Origin: Rhodanobacteraceae bacterium
GTDB lineage: Bacteria > Pseudomonadota > Gammaproteobacteria > Xanthomonadales > SZUA-5
NCBI GenBank assembly: GCA_024234055.1
Contig: JACKOW010000011.1
Coordinates: forward strand, 68,767 to 132,766
DNA: 64,000 nt
Reading direction: 5' to 3'
Shown in pieces: positions 28,794 through 36,403 of the stretch. Position numbers and translations under genes: made by a program. Position 1 is the first letter of the stretch; the number at the start of each line of letters is the position of its first letter. The notes below the pieces were generated by a model. That model was not told the DNA's origin. It worked only from the letters and a program-made list of their open reading frames with translations, and did not search any database.

Positions 28794-30713
28794 CTACAGC
28801 AGCGACTCGCCGATGGCGGTCTCGGCAACCGCCACCACCTCGCCGGATTCGGCCAGGGCGATGGCTTTTTCCAGATCCGGTGTCAGCAACCGGTCGTGGG
28901 CGAGGAACTCGATGCCGCGTTCACGCACCAGTTTCAGCACCGCAGCGATGGGCGCTGCAGGACGGGCGTCCTTGAGCTGCTTGAGATCGGCCTGCAGGCG
29001 CTTGACGTCTTCGGCCAGGGTCACGCTCTCCTCGCGGCTGACCTGCGACAGATTGCGCAACTTCGAGCGCAGCGCCTGTACGCCGAGGCTGGTGGCCAGG
29101 GTATAGCTGGCGCCCAGGATCTGCAGCCGGAATTCGAGCGCCTGGGTACCGACCAGCAGTTCCAGGCCCAACACCTTTTCCAGGTCGCCCAGCATCTCCA
29201 GCACGTGCCGGGCTTCGGTGGTGCCCATGGACACATGGTCTTCGGCATTGGCGCTGGTGGGGATGGAATAGACCGTGGCCGGGTGGGCCTTGGTGGCCAG
29301 TTCGTTCACCAGTGCCGCCGCCGTGTACTGGACGATCATGTGGCCCGAATCGGTGCCGTCCTCGTTGCCGATCAGGAAGGGCGGCAGGCCATCGTTGGTG
29401 GCAGGATCGACCAGCTTGGCCAGTCGGCGCTCACTGATCGAGGCCAGCACCGGAATGCAGCACTTGAGCTGGGTCAGTGCCAGCGCAATCGGCATGCCGT
29501 GGAAGTTGCCGGCCGAAACCACGCAGTCCTCGCCTTCACGTGCTTCCGGGAAGATCAGCGGATTGTCGGTGACCGAATTCAGCTCGATCTCGGCGATCTC
29601 GCGCACCCGCTCCAGGGTGTCCTTGACCGCGCCATGCACCTGCGGCACGCAACGCAGCGAATAGGCGTCCTGCGGCTGGATCTTCTTGCCGCCGCGGAAG
29701 GGCAGGTGGCGCTGGTAGTGGCGGGAGCGGGCGCCGCGCTCGGCCTTGGGCACATAGTCCCAGCGCACATCGAAGGTGCGCGGATCGCTCTCGTCGCCGG
29801 TCCACGACTGCGGGCTCCAGGGGTGGAAACGGGGCACGCGGTGATAGGGAATGTCGACCAGGCGCGATCCCGCGGTCAGTTGGCGGATGTTGCTGGCGGC
29901 CGAGATCTGCCCCGGGTGCGGGCGCAGCTGATGCACGCGGGCGTCGAAGGCGGCGGAGCGTCCGCAGAAGGCCTCCAGCGCCAGCGCCGCATTGATGTCG
30001 GCGAGCTTGGCCAGGTGTTCGAGCCGGCCCACGGCCAGGATCGCCGAAGCCAGCATCTGGCCGGTGCCATTGTTCAGCGCCAGGCCTTCCTTGAAGGACA
30101 ACGTCAGTGGCTCCAGCCCGGCCCGGGCCAGAGCCTCGGCCGCGGGCACGCGCTGACCCTGCTCGAAGACTTCGCCCTCGCCGATGACCGCCAGCGCCAG
30201 ATGCGAGAGCGGCGCCAGATCGCCGCTGGCGCCGACCGAGCCTTTCTCCGGCACCACCGGAATCAGGTCCAGCCTGAGCAGGTCGCAGAGCCGCTCCAGC
30301 GTCACCACGCGCACACCGGAATGACCGCGCAACAGGGTGTTGATGCGGATGGCGAGCATGGCCCGCACCAGGTCCAGCGGCAGCGGATCGCCCACGCAGA
30401 CGGCGTGGCTGATGATCAGATTGCGCTGCAGTTCGGCCACGATCGGCAGTTGCTGATCATCCTCGCGCTGGCGGCGCCGGGAGTCCTCCAGCAGGCGATC
30501 AGCGTTCGAACCGAAGCCGGTGGTGACGCCGTAGATCGGCTCGCCGCGCTGCAGCTCCTTCGCCAGAAAATCGGCACTGACCTGGACCTTGCGCAGAGCC
30601 GCCTTCGACAGCCGTACCGTGCGCCGGCGCGCAGCGATATCCAGCACCGCCTGCAGACTCAGGCGCTTGCCGTCGAGGTCGATGGGTTTGCGATTGGAGG
30701 GCTTGCTGTTCAT
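28794..30713 (-). CDS. Histidine/aromatic amino acid ammonia-lyase (long form)
   Basis: MIO-dependent lyase of 639 residues, well above the about 510 of typical HutH. The MIO prosthetic group would form from Ala162-Ser163-Gly164 (GSVGASGDLAPLSH). The catalytic Tyr region is YGVTTGFG and the selectivity region reads LQRNLIISHAVCVGDP, where Ser-His is typical of histidine rather than tyrosine/phenylalanine lyases. The excess length comes partly from an extra segment of about 50 residues around VPRFHPWSPQSWTGDESDP before QDAYSLRCVPQVHG, and from a longer C-terminus. Its ATG overlaps the hisS stop (ATGA). No other hut genes are nearby, so catabolism, pigment chemistry or another role remain open. 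The TAG stop sits in a GTAG REP head. Confidence 0.85.
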   Translation of the reverse strand: MNSKPSNRKPIDLDGKRLSLQAVLDIAARRRTVRLSKAALRKVQVSADFLAKELQRGEPIYGVTTGFGSNADRLLEDSRRRQREDDQQLPIVAELQRNLIISHAVCVGDPLPLDLVRAMLAIRINTLLRGHSGVRVVTLERLCDLLRLDLIPVVPEKGSVGASGDLAPLSHLALAVIGEGEVFEQGQRVPAAEALARAGLEPLTLSFKEGLALNNGTGQMLASAILAVGRLEHLAKLADINAALALEAFCGRSAAFDARVHQLRPHPGQISAASNIRQLTAGSRLVDIPYHRVPRFHPWSPQSWTGDESDPRTFDVRWDYVPKAERGARSRHYQRHLPFRGGKKIQPQDAYSLRCVPQVHGAVKDTLERVREIAEIELNSVTDNPLIFPEAREGEDCVVSAGNFHGMPIALALTQLKCCIPVLASISERRLAKLVDPATNDGLPPFLIGNEDGTDSGHMIVQYTAAALVNELATKAHPATVYSIPTSANAEDHVSMGTTEARHVLEMLGDLEKVLGLELLVGTQALEFRLQILGASYTLATSLGVQALRSKLRNLSQVSREESVTLAEDVKRLQADLKQLKDARPAAPIAAVLKLVRERGIEFLAHDRLLTPDLEKAIALAESGEVVAVAETAIGESLL

Positions 30714-32125
30714 GCGTCGGTGTCTGAAAACTTGCGGCCGCGGCGCTTGAGCTCACCCAGTGCCTCGGCCTGTTCGATCTCCACTCGCAGAGCCTTGATC
30801 AGCTCTTCGCGCGGCACCTCGAACTGCTCCTGCTTGATCAGATCCTTGATGACCACCGCCTGGGTCTGGACCTCGTTTTCGCCGATGATCACGGCGAAAC
30901 GGATGCCAGCCTTGTCGGCATACTTGAGCTGCTTGCCGAGCTTGGCCGAATCCAGCACCAGTTCGGTGTTGATCCCGGCATTGCGCAACTGCGTGGCAAT
31001 GTCGAGATAGGTCGGCATCAGCGCGGCATCCATCTGCGTCACCAGCACCTGGACGGTACTCTCGGCCGTGCCGATCAACCCGGCCTCTCGCAGCTGGAAA
31101 TACAGCCGGGTGGCGCCGATGGAGATGCCGACGCCGGGCAACCTGGATTTGGTGTAGTGGCTGGCCAGATTCTCGTAGCGGCCACCCGAACAGACGCTGC
31201 CGATCTGCGGATGGTCGGTCAACACCGTCTCGTAGACCGTGCCCGTGTAGTAATCCAGACCGCGGGCAATCGAGAAGTTCAGGGCGTAGTTGGACTCGGC
31301 CACACCGAAGCCCTTGACCAGATTCAGCACCTCGGTGAGCTCGGCGATGCCTTCTTCGAGTTGGGCATTGCCGCCACCGATGCCAGCCAGCATGGCCAGG
31401 GCCTGGGCGTGACTGCTGGAGCGCAGCTGCACGAAGGCCAGAATGTCCTCGACCCGCTCCGGTGCCAGATTGAAACCTTCGCCGGTGAGCGTGCGGCGTA
31501 CATAGTCGGCACCGCGCTTGTCGAGCTTGTCGACCTCGCGCAGCACCAGCGTCTGCTGCTCGACATCGGCGACACCGGCGCGCTCGAAGAAGCTGCGCAT
31601 CAGCTTGCGGTTGTTGAGCTGGATCGTGAACGGCCCGACGCTGAGTTCGCGGAAGACGCTGGCGATCACCGCCACCACTTCGGCGTCGTAGCGGATCGAC
31701 AGCTCATCCTTGCCGATGATGTCGATATCGCACTGATAGAACTCGCGGAAGCGTCCGCGCTGGGCGCTTTCGCCGCGATAGACGCGCTGCATCTGATAGC
31801 GGCGGAAGGGAAAGCTGAGCTGGTGTTCGTGCTCGGCAACGTAGCGCGCCAGCGGCACCGTCAGATCGAAACGCAGGGCCAGTTCCGGCGCATCGCCCTG
31901 TTTGAGGCTGCCGGTGGATTGCACGAAATAGACCTGGCGTTCGGTCTCGCCGCCACTCTTGGTCAACAGCACATCGGACAACTCGAAGACCGGCGTTTCC
32001 ACCGGCAGGAAGCCAAAGCGCTCGTAGTTGCGGCGAATGGTGTCGAGCAGATCCTGAAAGGCGATCTGGTCGAGCGGCAGCAATTCCATGGTGCCGGCGG
32101 GCGTGCGGGGCTTCAAGATGCTCAT
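30710..32125 (-). CDS. hisS: Histidyl-tRNA synthetase
   Basis: Class II synthetase of 471 residues that charges tRNA-His. Motif 2 is visible as RYQMQRVYRGESAQRG then RFREFYQCDIDIIG, and the histidine-binding loops as SIARGLDYYTGTVYE and CSGGRYENLASHY. The C-terminal anticodon-binding domain follows. The motif 2 sequence belongs to the eukaryotic/alternative HisS subtype rather than the E. coli subtype, and the length (about 50 residues more than E. coli HisS) fits. ATG 32125 (MSILKPRTPAG) is the family-like start. It overlaps the ammonia-lyase gene by four bases. Confidence 0.95.
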   Translation of the reverse strand: MSILKPRTPAGTMELLPLDQIAFQDLLDTIRRNYERFGFLPVETPVFELSDVLLTKSGGETERQVYFVQSTGSLKQGDAPELALRFDLTVPLARYVAEHEHQLSFPFRRYQMQRVYRGESAQRGRFREFYQCDIDIIGKDELSIRYDAEVVAVIASVFRELSVGPFTIQLNNRKLMRSFFERAGVADVEQQTLVLREVDKLDKRGADYVRRTLTGEGFNLAPERVEDILAFVQLRSSSHAQALAMLAGIGGGNAQLEEGIAELTEVLNLVKGFGVAESNYALNFSIARGLDYYTGTVYETVLTDHPQIGSVCSGGRYENLASHYTKSRLPGVGISIGATRLYFQLREAGLIGTAESTVQVLVTQMDAALMPTYLDIATQLRNAGINTELVLDSAKLGKQLKYADKAGIRFAVIIGENEVQTQAVVIKDLIKQEQFEVPREELIKALRVEIEQAEALGELKRRGRKFSDTDA

Positions 32126-32330
32126 GGTCAGCCAAAGCAGAGTACACAAGGCCGCGTAGGCTACACCGAGCAGGGTGGAGTTCGCGCCCCCGCGTGGGTC
32201 GGCGGATTGCCAGGGACGAGAGAAGGGGCGGCTGCAAGCTCGGAAACGGGCGATCAGCCCTTGTTCTGACTTGATTATTTGGCTTCATCGGACTGCTACA
32301 CTCCGGGCTGACTTTCGTCGGATTGCATCC

Positions 32331-33080
32331 ATGACGCGCATCCACATCGGCCTGATGCTCCTGCTGCTGGGCGCCGCCGGCATCGCAACTGCCGAAGACA
32401 CGATCTACAAGTGCAAGAGCCGCGATGGTTCGCACGTCTTCAGCGACAAGCCCTGCGCTGCCGCCAAGGACATGCAGCAGATCCGGATCGAGCCGGCGCG
32501 GGTGCCGGATATCGCCGAGATTCAACCGCTCTGCGCCAGCGAGGACGGCGCCCGCCGCGCGCTGGGCGCGCTCAATCGCAAGCTGCTGGGCTCCCTGCCG
32601 AAGGCGCAACGGGATGCCGTGACCAGCGTATTGGCCGAATACGCCCGCAAGGGCGAGCATCCGGGGGCGCGCTGGGGACGAGGTGCTGACGATTCGGTGC
32701 ACCTGTGCCTGCCCACCTTCGCCAAGGAGATTGTCGAGCACGTGGCCACGGTCGACGGCAAGCTGGTACAGATCAGGGGCGGCATGGTGTCCTACCAGAA
32801 CGATCCGGATACGCCGCTGGCGCTGCTTGATCGCTGCGAGCAGACCTGGCGTTCGTGCACGGATGTGGAGGGCGCGAACCCCGATTCGTGTGTGACCCAG
32901 GTGCCGACCTGTGATCGCAACGAGCCCTGGAAAGGCGGGCGTAATTGCTGCCCGATCCAGTGCAAGACCGCCTACAACGAGCGCCGCGCCAATGGCGAAA
33001 TGGGCAGTTCAGCCTTTCTCGGCGCGCTCTATGGTGTGCCGAGTTGCGTGCCGGGGATAGTGCCGAGGACAGAACGATAG
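32331..33080 (+). CDS. Secreted DUF4124 protein
   Basis: Protein of 249 residues with a signal peptide (MTRIHIGLMLLLLGAAGIAT, cleavage near AEA/D) followed directly by a DUF4124-like segment (IYKCKSRDGSHVFSDKPC). The central part is unassigned. The C-terminal third is rich in cysteine (CTDVEG, CVTQVPTCDRN, CCPIQCK), suggesting several disulfides in the periplasm. Function unknown. It is divergent from hisS across about 200 bases. Confidence 0.75.
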   Translation: MTRIHIGLMLLLLGAAGIATAEDTIYKCKSRDGSHVFSDKPCAAAKDMQQIRIEPARVPDIAEIQPLCASEDGARRALGALNRKLLGSLPKAQRDAVTSVLAEYARKGEHPGARWGRGADDSVHLCLPTFAKEIVEHVATVDGKLVQIRGGMVSYQNDPDTPLALLDRCEQTWRSCTDVEGANPDSCVTQVPTCDRNEPWKGGRNCCPIQCKTAYNERRANGEMGSSAFLGALYGVPSCVPGIVPRTER

Positions 33081-33091
33081 GCCCGCGTGCG

Positions 33092-33499
33092 ATGTATTCC
33101 GAGGCAAACGACAGGATCGCAGAAGGCTTGGGCTTGGGTCCGCGGACAGTCCTGGCCGGGGCCAGCTTCTTGCTGGGCATGATGATGATGCTGGTTGCAG
33201 GGCCGGAAGAAGGTGACAAGCAGGTTTTCCTGTATGGCTTCGGCGGATTCTGTTTCCTGATCTGCGCCGCATGTTTCGCTCGCGGCCGAGCTCGTCAGTT
33301 TCTGGGCAGCGCAGTCGGCCTTCTGATCTTTGCCGTTGGCATTTGGTACCTGGCATCCATGCTGTTCGCGGGCCCGAGCGGATCTTCATCACGAGCACAG
33401 CCATCGGTTCTCAATGCCGTTCTCTATTTGGCGTTCATAGGAGTTCCGGGCGCGGCATATGCGTGGAAGGCGCGGTTTGGCTTCCGTAGGACACGCTGA
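33092..33499 (+). CDS. Small integral membrane protein
   Basis: Protein of 135 residues with about four hydrophobic segments (TVLAGASFLLGMMMMLVAG, FLYGFGGFCFLICAACF, FLGSAVGLLIFAVGIWYLA, AVLYLAFIGVPGAAYAW). I do not recognise a family. Its ATG lies 11 bases after the stop codon of the DUF4124 gene, so co-transcription is likely. Ribosome-binding site is weak. A repeat cluster starts a few bases after its stop codon. Confidence 0.6.
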   Translation: MYSEANDRIAEGLGLGPRTVLAGASFLLGMMMMLVAGPEEGDKQVFLYGFGGFCFLICAACFARGRARQFLGSAVGLLIFAVGIWYLASMLFAGPSGSSSRAQPSVLNAVLYLAFIGVPGAAYAWKARFGFRRTR

Positions 33500-33510
33500 T
33501 CTGTGTCGTG

Positions 33511-33598
33511 GCCCGGAAGTGCGCGAAGCGCTCTCCCGGAAAGTGATGCGAGAATCGCCGCGGAGCCGCCGAGCGGCTCTCCGGCCTTCCTGCGCTCT
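33511..33598. repeat. CCCGGAAGTGCGCGAAGCGC hairpin repeat
   Basis: Arms CCCGG and CCGG flank GAAGTGCGCGAAGCGCTCTC; the reverse-oriented relative is in the alaS-csrA gap at about 63112-63141. It immediately precedes the cloverleaf-like element. Confidence 0.5.
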
Positions 33599-33599
33599 C

Positions 33600-33762
33600 C
33601 ATGAACCCGTATCGCAAGTTGTTGATTTGCTGTTGTAGGTCACGTTGCTCGCGTAGCGAGCTACGTGACGCAAATGGATGTCACGTAGTCCGCTGACGCG
33701 GACAACATGACCTACGACACCGGGTTCATGGCCCGTGCGCAGTTTCGGGCCGAAACAGGTGG
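33600..33762. repeat. 163-bp cloverleaf-like structured repeat, copy 1
   Basis: Outer arms CATGAACCC and GGGTTCATG enclose a second stem (GTAGGTCA with TGACCTAC), inside which are three hairpins: CTCGC-GTA-GCGAG, CTACGTGAC...GTCACGTAG (9 bp) and GTCCGC...GCGGAC. A further hairpin GGCCCG...CGGGCC closes the 3' side. The second copy at 47633-47795 has the same length and differs at roughly fourteen positions, mostly in loops or single-stranded stretches. Whether it acts as DNA (transposition substrate) or RNA is unknown. Confidence 0.8.
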
Positions 33763-33807
33763 CACGCAGGCACGGCAGAACTCGTGGGTCTCAACAATCT
33801 GAACGCC

Positions 33808-33856
33808 CTTGTTCGCGTCCTCTCTGCTTTTCCTTTGTGTTCTCTGCGTCCGGCTT
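33808..33856. repeat. Partial GTTCTCTGCGTCC-family arm
   Basis: One arm (CGTCCTCTCTGC ... TGTGTTCTCTGCGTCC) of the family seen complete at 20.5-21.3 kb. A closely similar fragment also follows the second cloverleaf-like copy, at about 47893-47945. Confidence 0.55.
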
Positions 33857-33915
33857 CTTGACAGCACACGCCTCAGGACAGGGCCTTCGCCCAGCCGCTC
33901 GAGACGCGGCTTGAA

Positions 33916-35193
33916 TCACCTGGGCGCGCGCTTGCGATACAGCAGCATGAAGGCCATCGCGCTTAGCAGCGCGGCGCCGCTGAGGTAGTAGCCAACTGCC
34001 GGCAGACCATGGTTCGTGGCCAGCCAGGTGGCAATGTACGGCGCCAGTGAGGCACCGAAGATGCCGGCGAGATTGAAACTCATCGAGGCGCCGGTGTAGC
34101 GCACGGCGGTGGGATAGAGCTCGGCGAGTGCAGTGCCGAGCGGGCCATAGGTCATGCCCATCAGGCCCAGACCCACGGCCAGGAAGATCAGCACGCCGGT
34201 GCTGGAGCCCGATCCGAACCACGGCGCAAATGCGGCTCCGAAAACGGCAATGGTCAGACTGGCGGCAATCAGCATGCTCCCGCGGCCATGGCGATCTGCC
34301 AACCACGCCGAGATCGGAATGGTCGCGCCGAAACAGAGCACTGCAAGCAACTGCAGTTCCAGGAATTCCTGGCGCGTGTAGCCGAGTGCCGAAGTGCCCC
34401 AGCTCAGCGTGAACACGGTCATCAGATAGAACAGCACAAAAGTGGCGAGCGCCGCAGCGGTGCCCAGTGCCAGCGTCAGGGGATGCGCAGTCATCACCGA
34501 CAATATTGGAAGGCGCACGCGTTCATGCGCTTCCAGTTTCTTGAAATCCGGGGTTTCCTCGATGCGCAGGCGCACGTACAGGCCCACCCAGACCAGGGCA
34601 GCGCTGGCGAGAAAGGGCACTCGCCAGCCCCAGGCAAAGAGTTGCTCCTCGGTCAGCAGTGCGCCCAGCAGCAGGAAGATGCCGGTGGAGCAGACAAAGC
34701 CGATCGGCGCGCCCAGTTGCGGGAACATGCCGAACCAGGCGCGCTTGCCCGGCGGCGCATTTTCGGTGGCCAGCAGGACCGCGCCACCCCATTCGCCGCC
34801 CAGCCCCAATCCCTGTCCCAGCCTGCACAGCGCCAGCAGGATGGGCGCGGCGACGCCGATGCTGGCATAGGTGGGCAGCAAGCCGATGGCCACGGTGGAC
34901 AGCCCCATCGTCAGCAACGCCGCCACCAGCGTGGCCTTGCGGCCGATGCGATCGCCGAAATGCCCGAACAGGGCCGACCCCAGCGGGCGGGCGAAAAAGG
35001 CCAGGGCGAAGGTGGCCAGCGATTGCAGCGTGGCCGAGGTGGGATCGCTGGCCGGGAAGAACAACTGTGGAAACACCAGCACCGCCGCCGTGGCATAGAT
35101 GTAGAAATCGAAGAATTCGATGGTGGTGCCGATCAGACTGGCGAACAGCACCCGGGAAGTGCTGTTGGAGGCTCCACGGGCGTGGCTGGACAT
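33916..35193 (-). CDS. MFS transporter, metabolite:H+ symporter (MHS) type
   Basis: Membrane protein of 425 residues with about twelve helices. The first helix region (LFASLIGTTIEFFDFYIYAT) and the loop 2-3 motif (GHFGDRIGRKATL) are typical of the MHS family that includes shikimate, alpha-ketoglutarate and proline/betaine symporters. RLGQGLGLGGEWGGA in helix 4-5 is another hallmark. The transported acid cannot be named. The ATG (MSSHARG) is chosen for family fit; the frame is open upstream. It is divergent from an SDR gene 112 bases away, perhaps a catabolic pair. Confidence 0.88.
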   Translation of the reverse strand: MSSHARGASNSTSRVLFASLIGTTIEFFDFYIYATAAVLVFPQLFFPASDPTSATLQSLATFALAFFARPLGSALFGHFGDRIGRKATLVAALLTMGLSTVAIGLLPTYASIGVAAPILLALCRLGQGLGLGGEWGGAVLLATENAPPGKRAWFGMFPQLGAPIGFVCSTGIFLLLGALLTEEQLFAWGWRVPFLASAALVWVGLYVRLRIEETPDFKKLEAHERVRLPILSVMTAHPLTLALGTAAALATFVLFYLMTVFTLSWGTSALGYTRQEFLELQLLAVLCFGATIPISAWLADRHGRGSMLIAASLTIAVFGAAFAPWFGSGSSTGVLIFLAVGLGLMGMTYGPLGTALAELYPTAVRYTGASMSFNLAGIFGASLAPYIATWLATNHGLPAVGYYLSGAALLSAMAFMLLYRKRAPR

Positions 35194-35305
35194 GGCGGTG
35201 TGTTCTTCGGGCAGGCGGCGGATTCTGCCATCTTTGCCGCCCAGGCTTGCGCGCTGCGCCGGCATCCAACAGCATCGGCGCTTTCGAATTTGCCGGGATC
35301 CAGCC

Positions 35306-36067
35306 ATGACTCGATATGACTACGCCGGGCGCACCGCGCTCATCACCGGTGCCGCCGGCGGCATCGGTAGCGCCACGGCACTGGCTTTTGCAGCGGCAGG
35401 CGCCAAGGTGGTGCTGGCCGACATTGCCGATTCAGGGGCGCAGCTGGCGCAATCCATCGTCGATCAGGGCGGCAAGGCCTGGTTCGTGCGCACCGATGTC
35501 ACCCGCATCGAGCAGATCGAGGCGCTGGTGGCGCAGACACTGAGCTACGGCGGCAGCCTGGATTTCGCCTTCAATAACGCCGGCATCGAGGAAGAAAACG
35601 CGCGCCTGGGCGATTCCGACGAGGCCCTGTTCGATCGCATGATGGCCATCAACGTCAAGGGCGTGTGGGCCTGCATGCGAGCCGAGTTGCAGGTGATGAA
35701 GACTCAGGGGCACGGCGTGATCATCAACACCGCATCGGTGGCAGGCCTGGTGGGTGCGCCCAAACACGCCATCTACGGCGCCAGCAAGCATGCGGTGATC
35801 GGTTTGACCAAGAGCGCGGCGGCCGAATACGGCAAGGCCGGCATCCGCATCAACGCCGTCTGCCCCGGCGTCATCCGTACCGCCATGTATCAGCGCATGA
35901 TCGATCAGGGCCTGGCTGATGAGCACAGTATTCGTCGCCTGCATCCGATCGGGCGCATCGGCGAGGTCGAGGAAATCGCCGGCGCCGTGCTCTGGATGTG
36001 CTCGGAGCAGGCGGCCTTCATGACCGGGCACAGCATGACCATCGATGGCGGCATGACCGCGATTTGA
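35306..36067 (+). CDS. Short-chain dehydrogenase/reductase
   Basis: Classical SDR of 253 residues. Cofactor loop TGAAGGIG, adenine-side DVT, NNAG strand, catalytic Ser in INTASVAG, and the YGASK catalytic Tyr-Lys pair are all present, followed by the PGVIRT segment. The Asp in VVLADI after strand 2 suggests NAD preference. The substrate is not identifiable; close relatives act on secondary alcohols, sugars or 3-oxoacyl compounds. It is divergent from the MHS transporter. Confidence 0.9.
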   Translation: MTRYDYAGRTALITGAAGGIGSATALAFAAAGAKVVLADIADSGAQLAQSIVDQGGKAWFVRTDVTRIEQIEALVAQTLSYGGSLDFAFNNAGIEEENARLGDSDEALFDRMMAINVKGVWACMRAELQVMKTQGHGVIINTASVAGLVGAPKHAIYGASKHAVIGLTKSAAAEYGKAGIRINAVCPGVIRTAMYQRMIDQGLADEHSIRRLHPIGRIGEVEEIAGAVLWMCSEQAAFMTGHSMTIDGGMTAI

Positions 36068-36077
36068 GAGGTTGGTT

Positions 36078-36150
36078 GTTGGGGCACGAGGCACGGGGCA
36101 CGGGAAAGGCTGCGGGCATGAGGCTGTTGTGGGTCCAGACTTGTCTGGAC
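36078..36150. repeat. Heptamer arm plus GTCCAGAC palindrome module
   Basis: GGGGCACGAGGCACGGGGCA then CGGGAAAGGCT is followed within about 30 bases by the perfect-arm palindrome GTCCAGACTTGTCTGGAC (36133-36150). The same two parts occur together, inverted, at 1791-1898, so they appear to be one module. Confidence 0.65.
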
Positions 36151-36156
36151 GCTCTC

Positions 36157-36321
36157 GTCGCCCAGGTCAGCGCAAGCGCACCTGGGACGGCCTGCGGAAG
36201 AGCCCCGGGTGCGCCTTCGGCTTACCCGGGCTACCGGCTTTTCGTAGCCCAGGTAAGCGCAAGCGCACCTGGGACGGCGTGCCGAAGAGCCCCGGGTGCG
36301 CCTTTGGCTTACCCGGGCTAC
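36157..36321. repeat. Tandem pair of about 80-bp GTAGCCC...GGGCTAC repeats
   Basis: Two direct copies (about 36157-36234 and 36242-36321). Each contains CCCAGGT...ACCTGGG and CCCGGGTGCGCC...TTACCCGGGC arms, i.e. two hairpins per copy, and ends in GGGCTAC. A fragment of the same family is at 23991-24024. Confidence 0.75.
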
Positions 36322-36403
36322 TTGCTGGCCCTTGCTCTCTTTGCGCCCTTGGCGTCCTTTGCGGACAACATGGTTTGTCCATCGTCGCCGCCGCCGGCTG
36401 AGA

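Noticed and set aside
28794..30713. Calling the lyase a phenylalanine or tyrosine ammonia-lyase
   Set aside because: The selectivity region shows Ser-His, as in histidine lyases, so I left the substrate open with histidine favoured.
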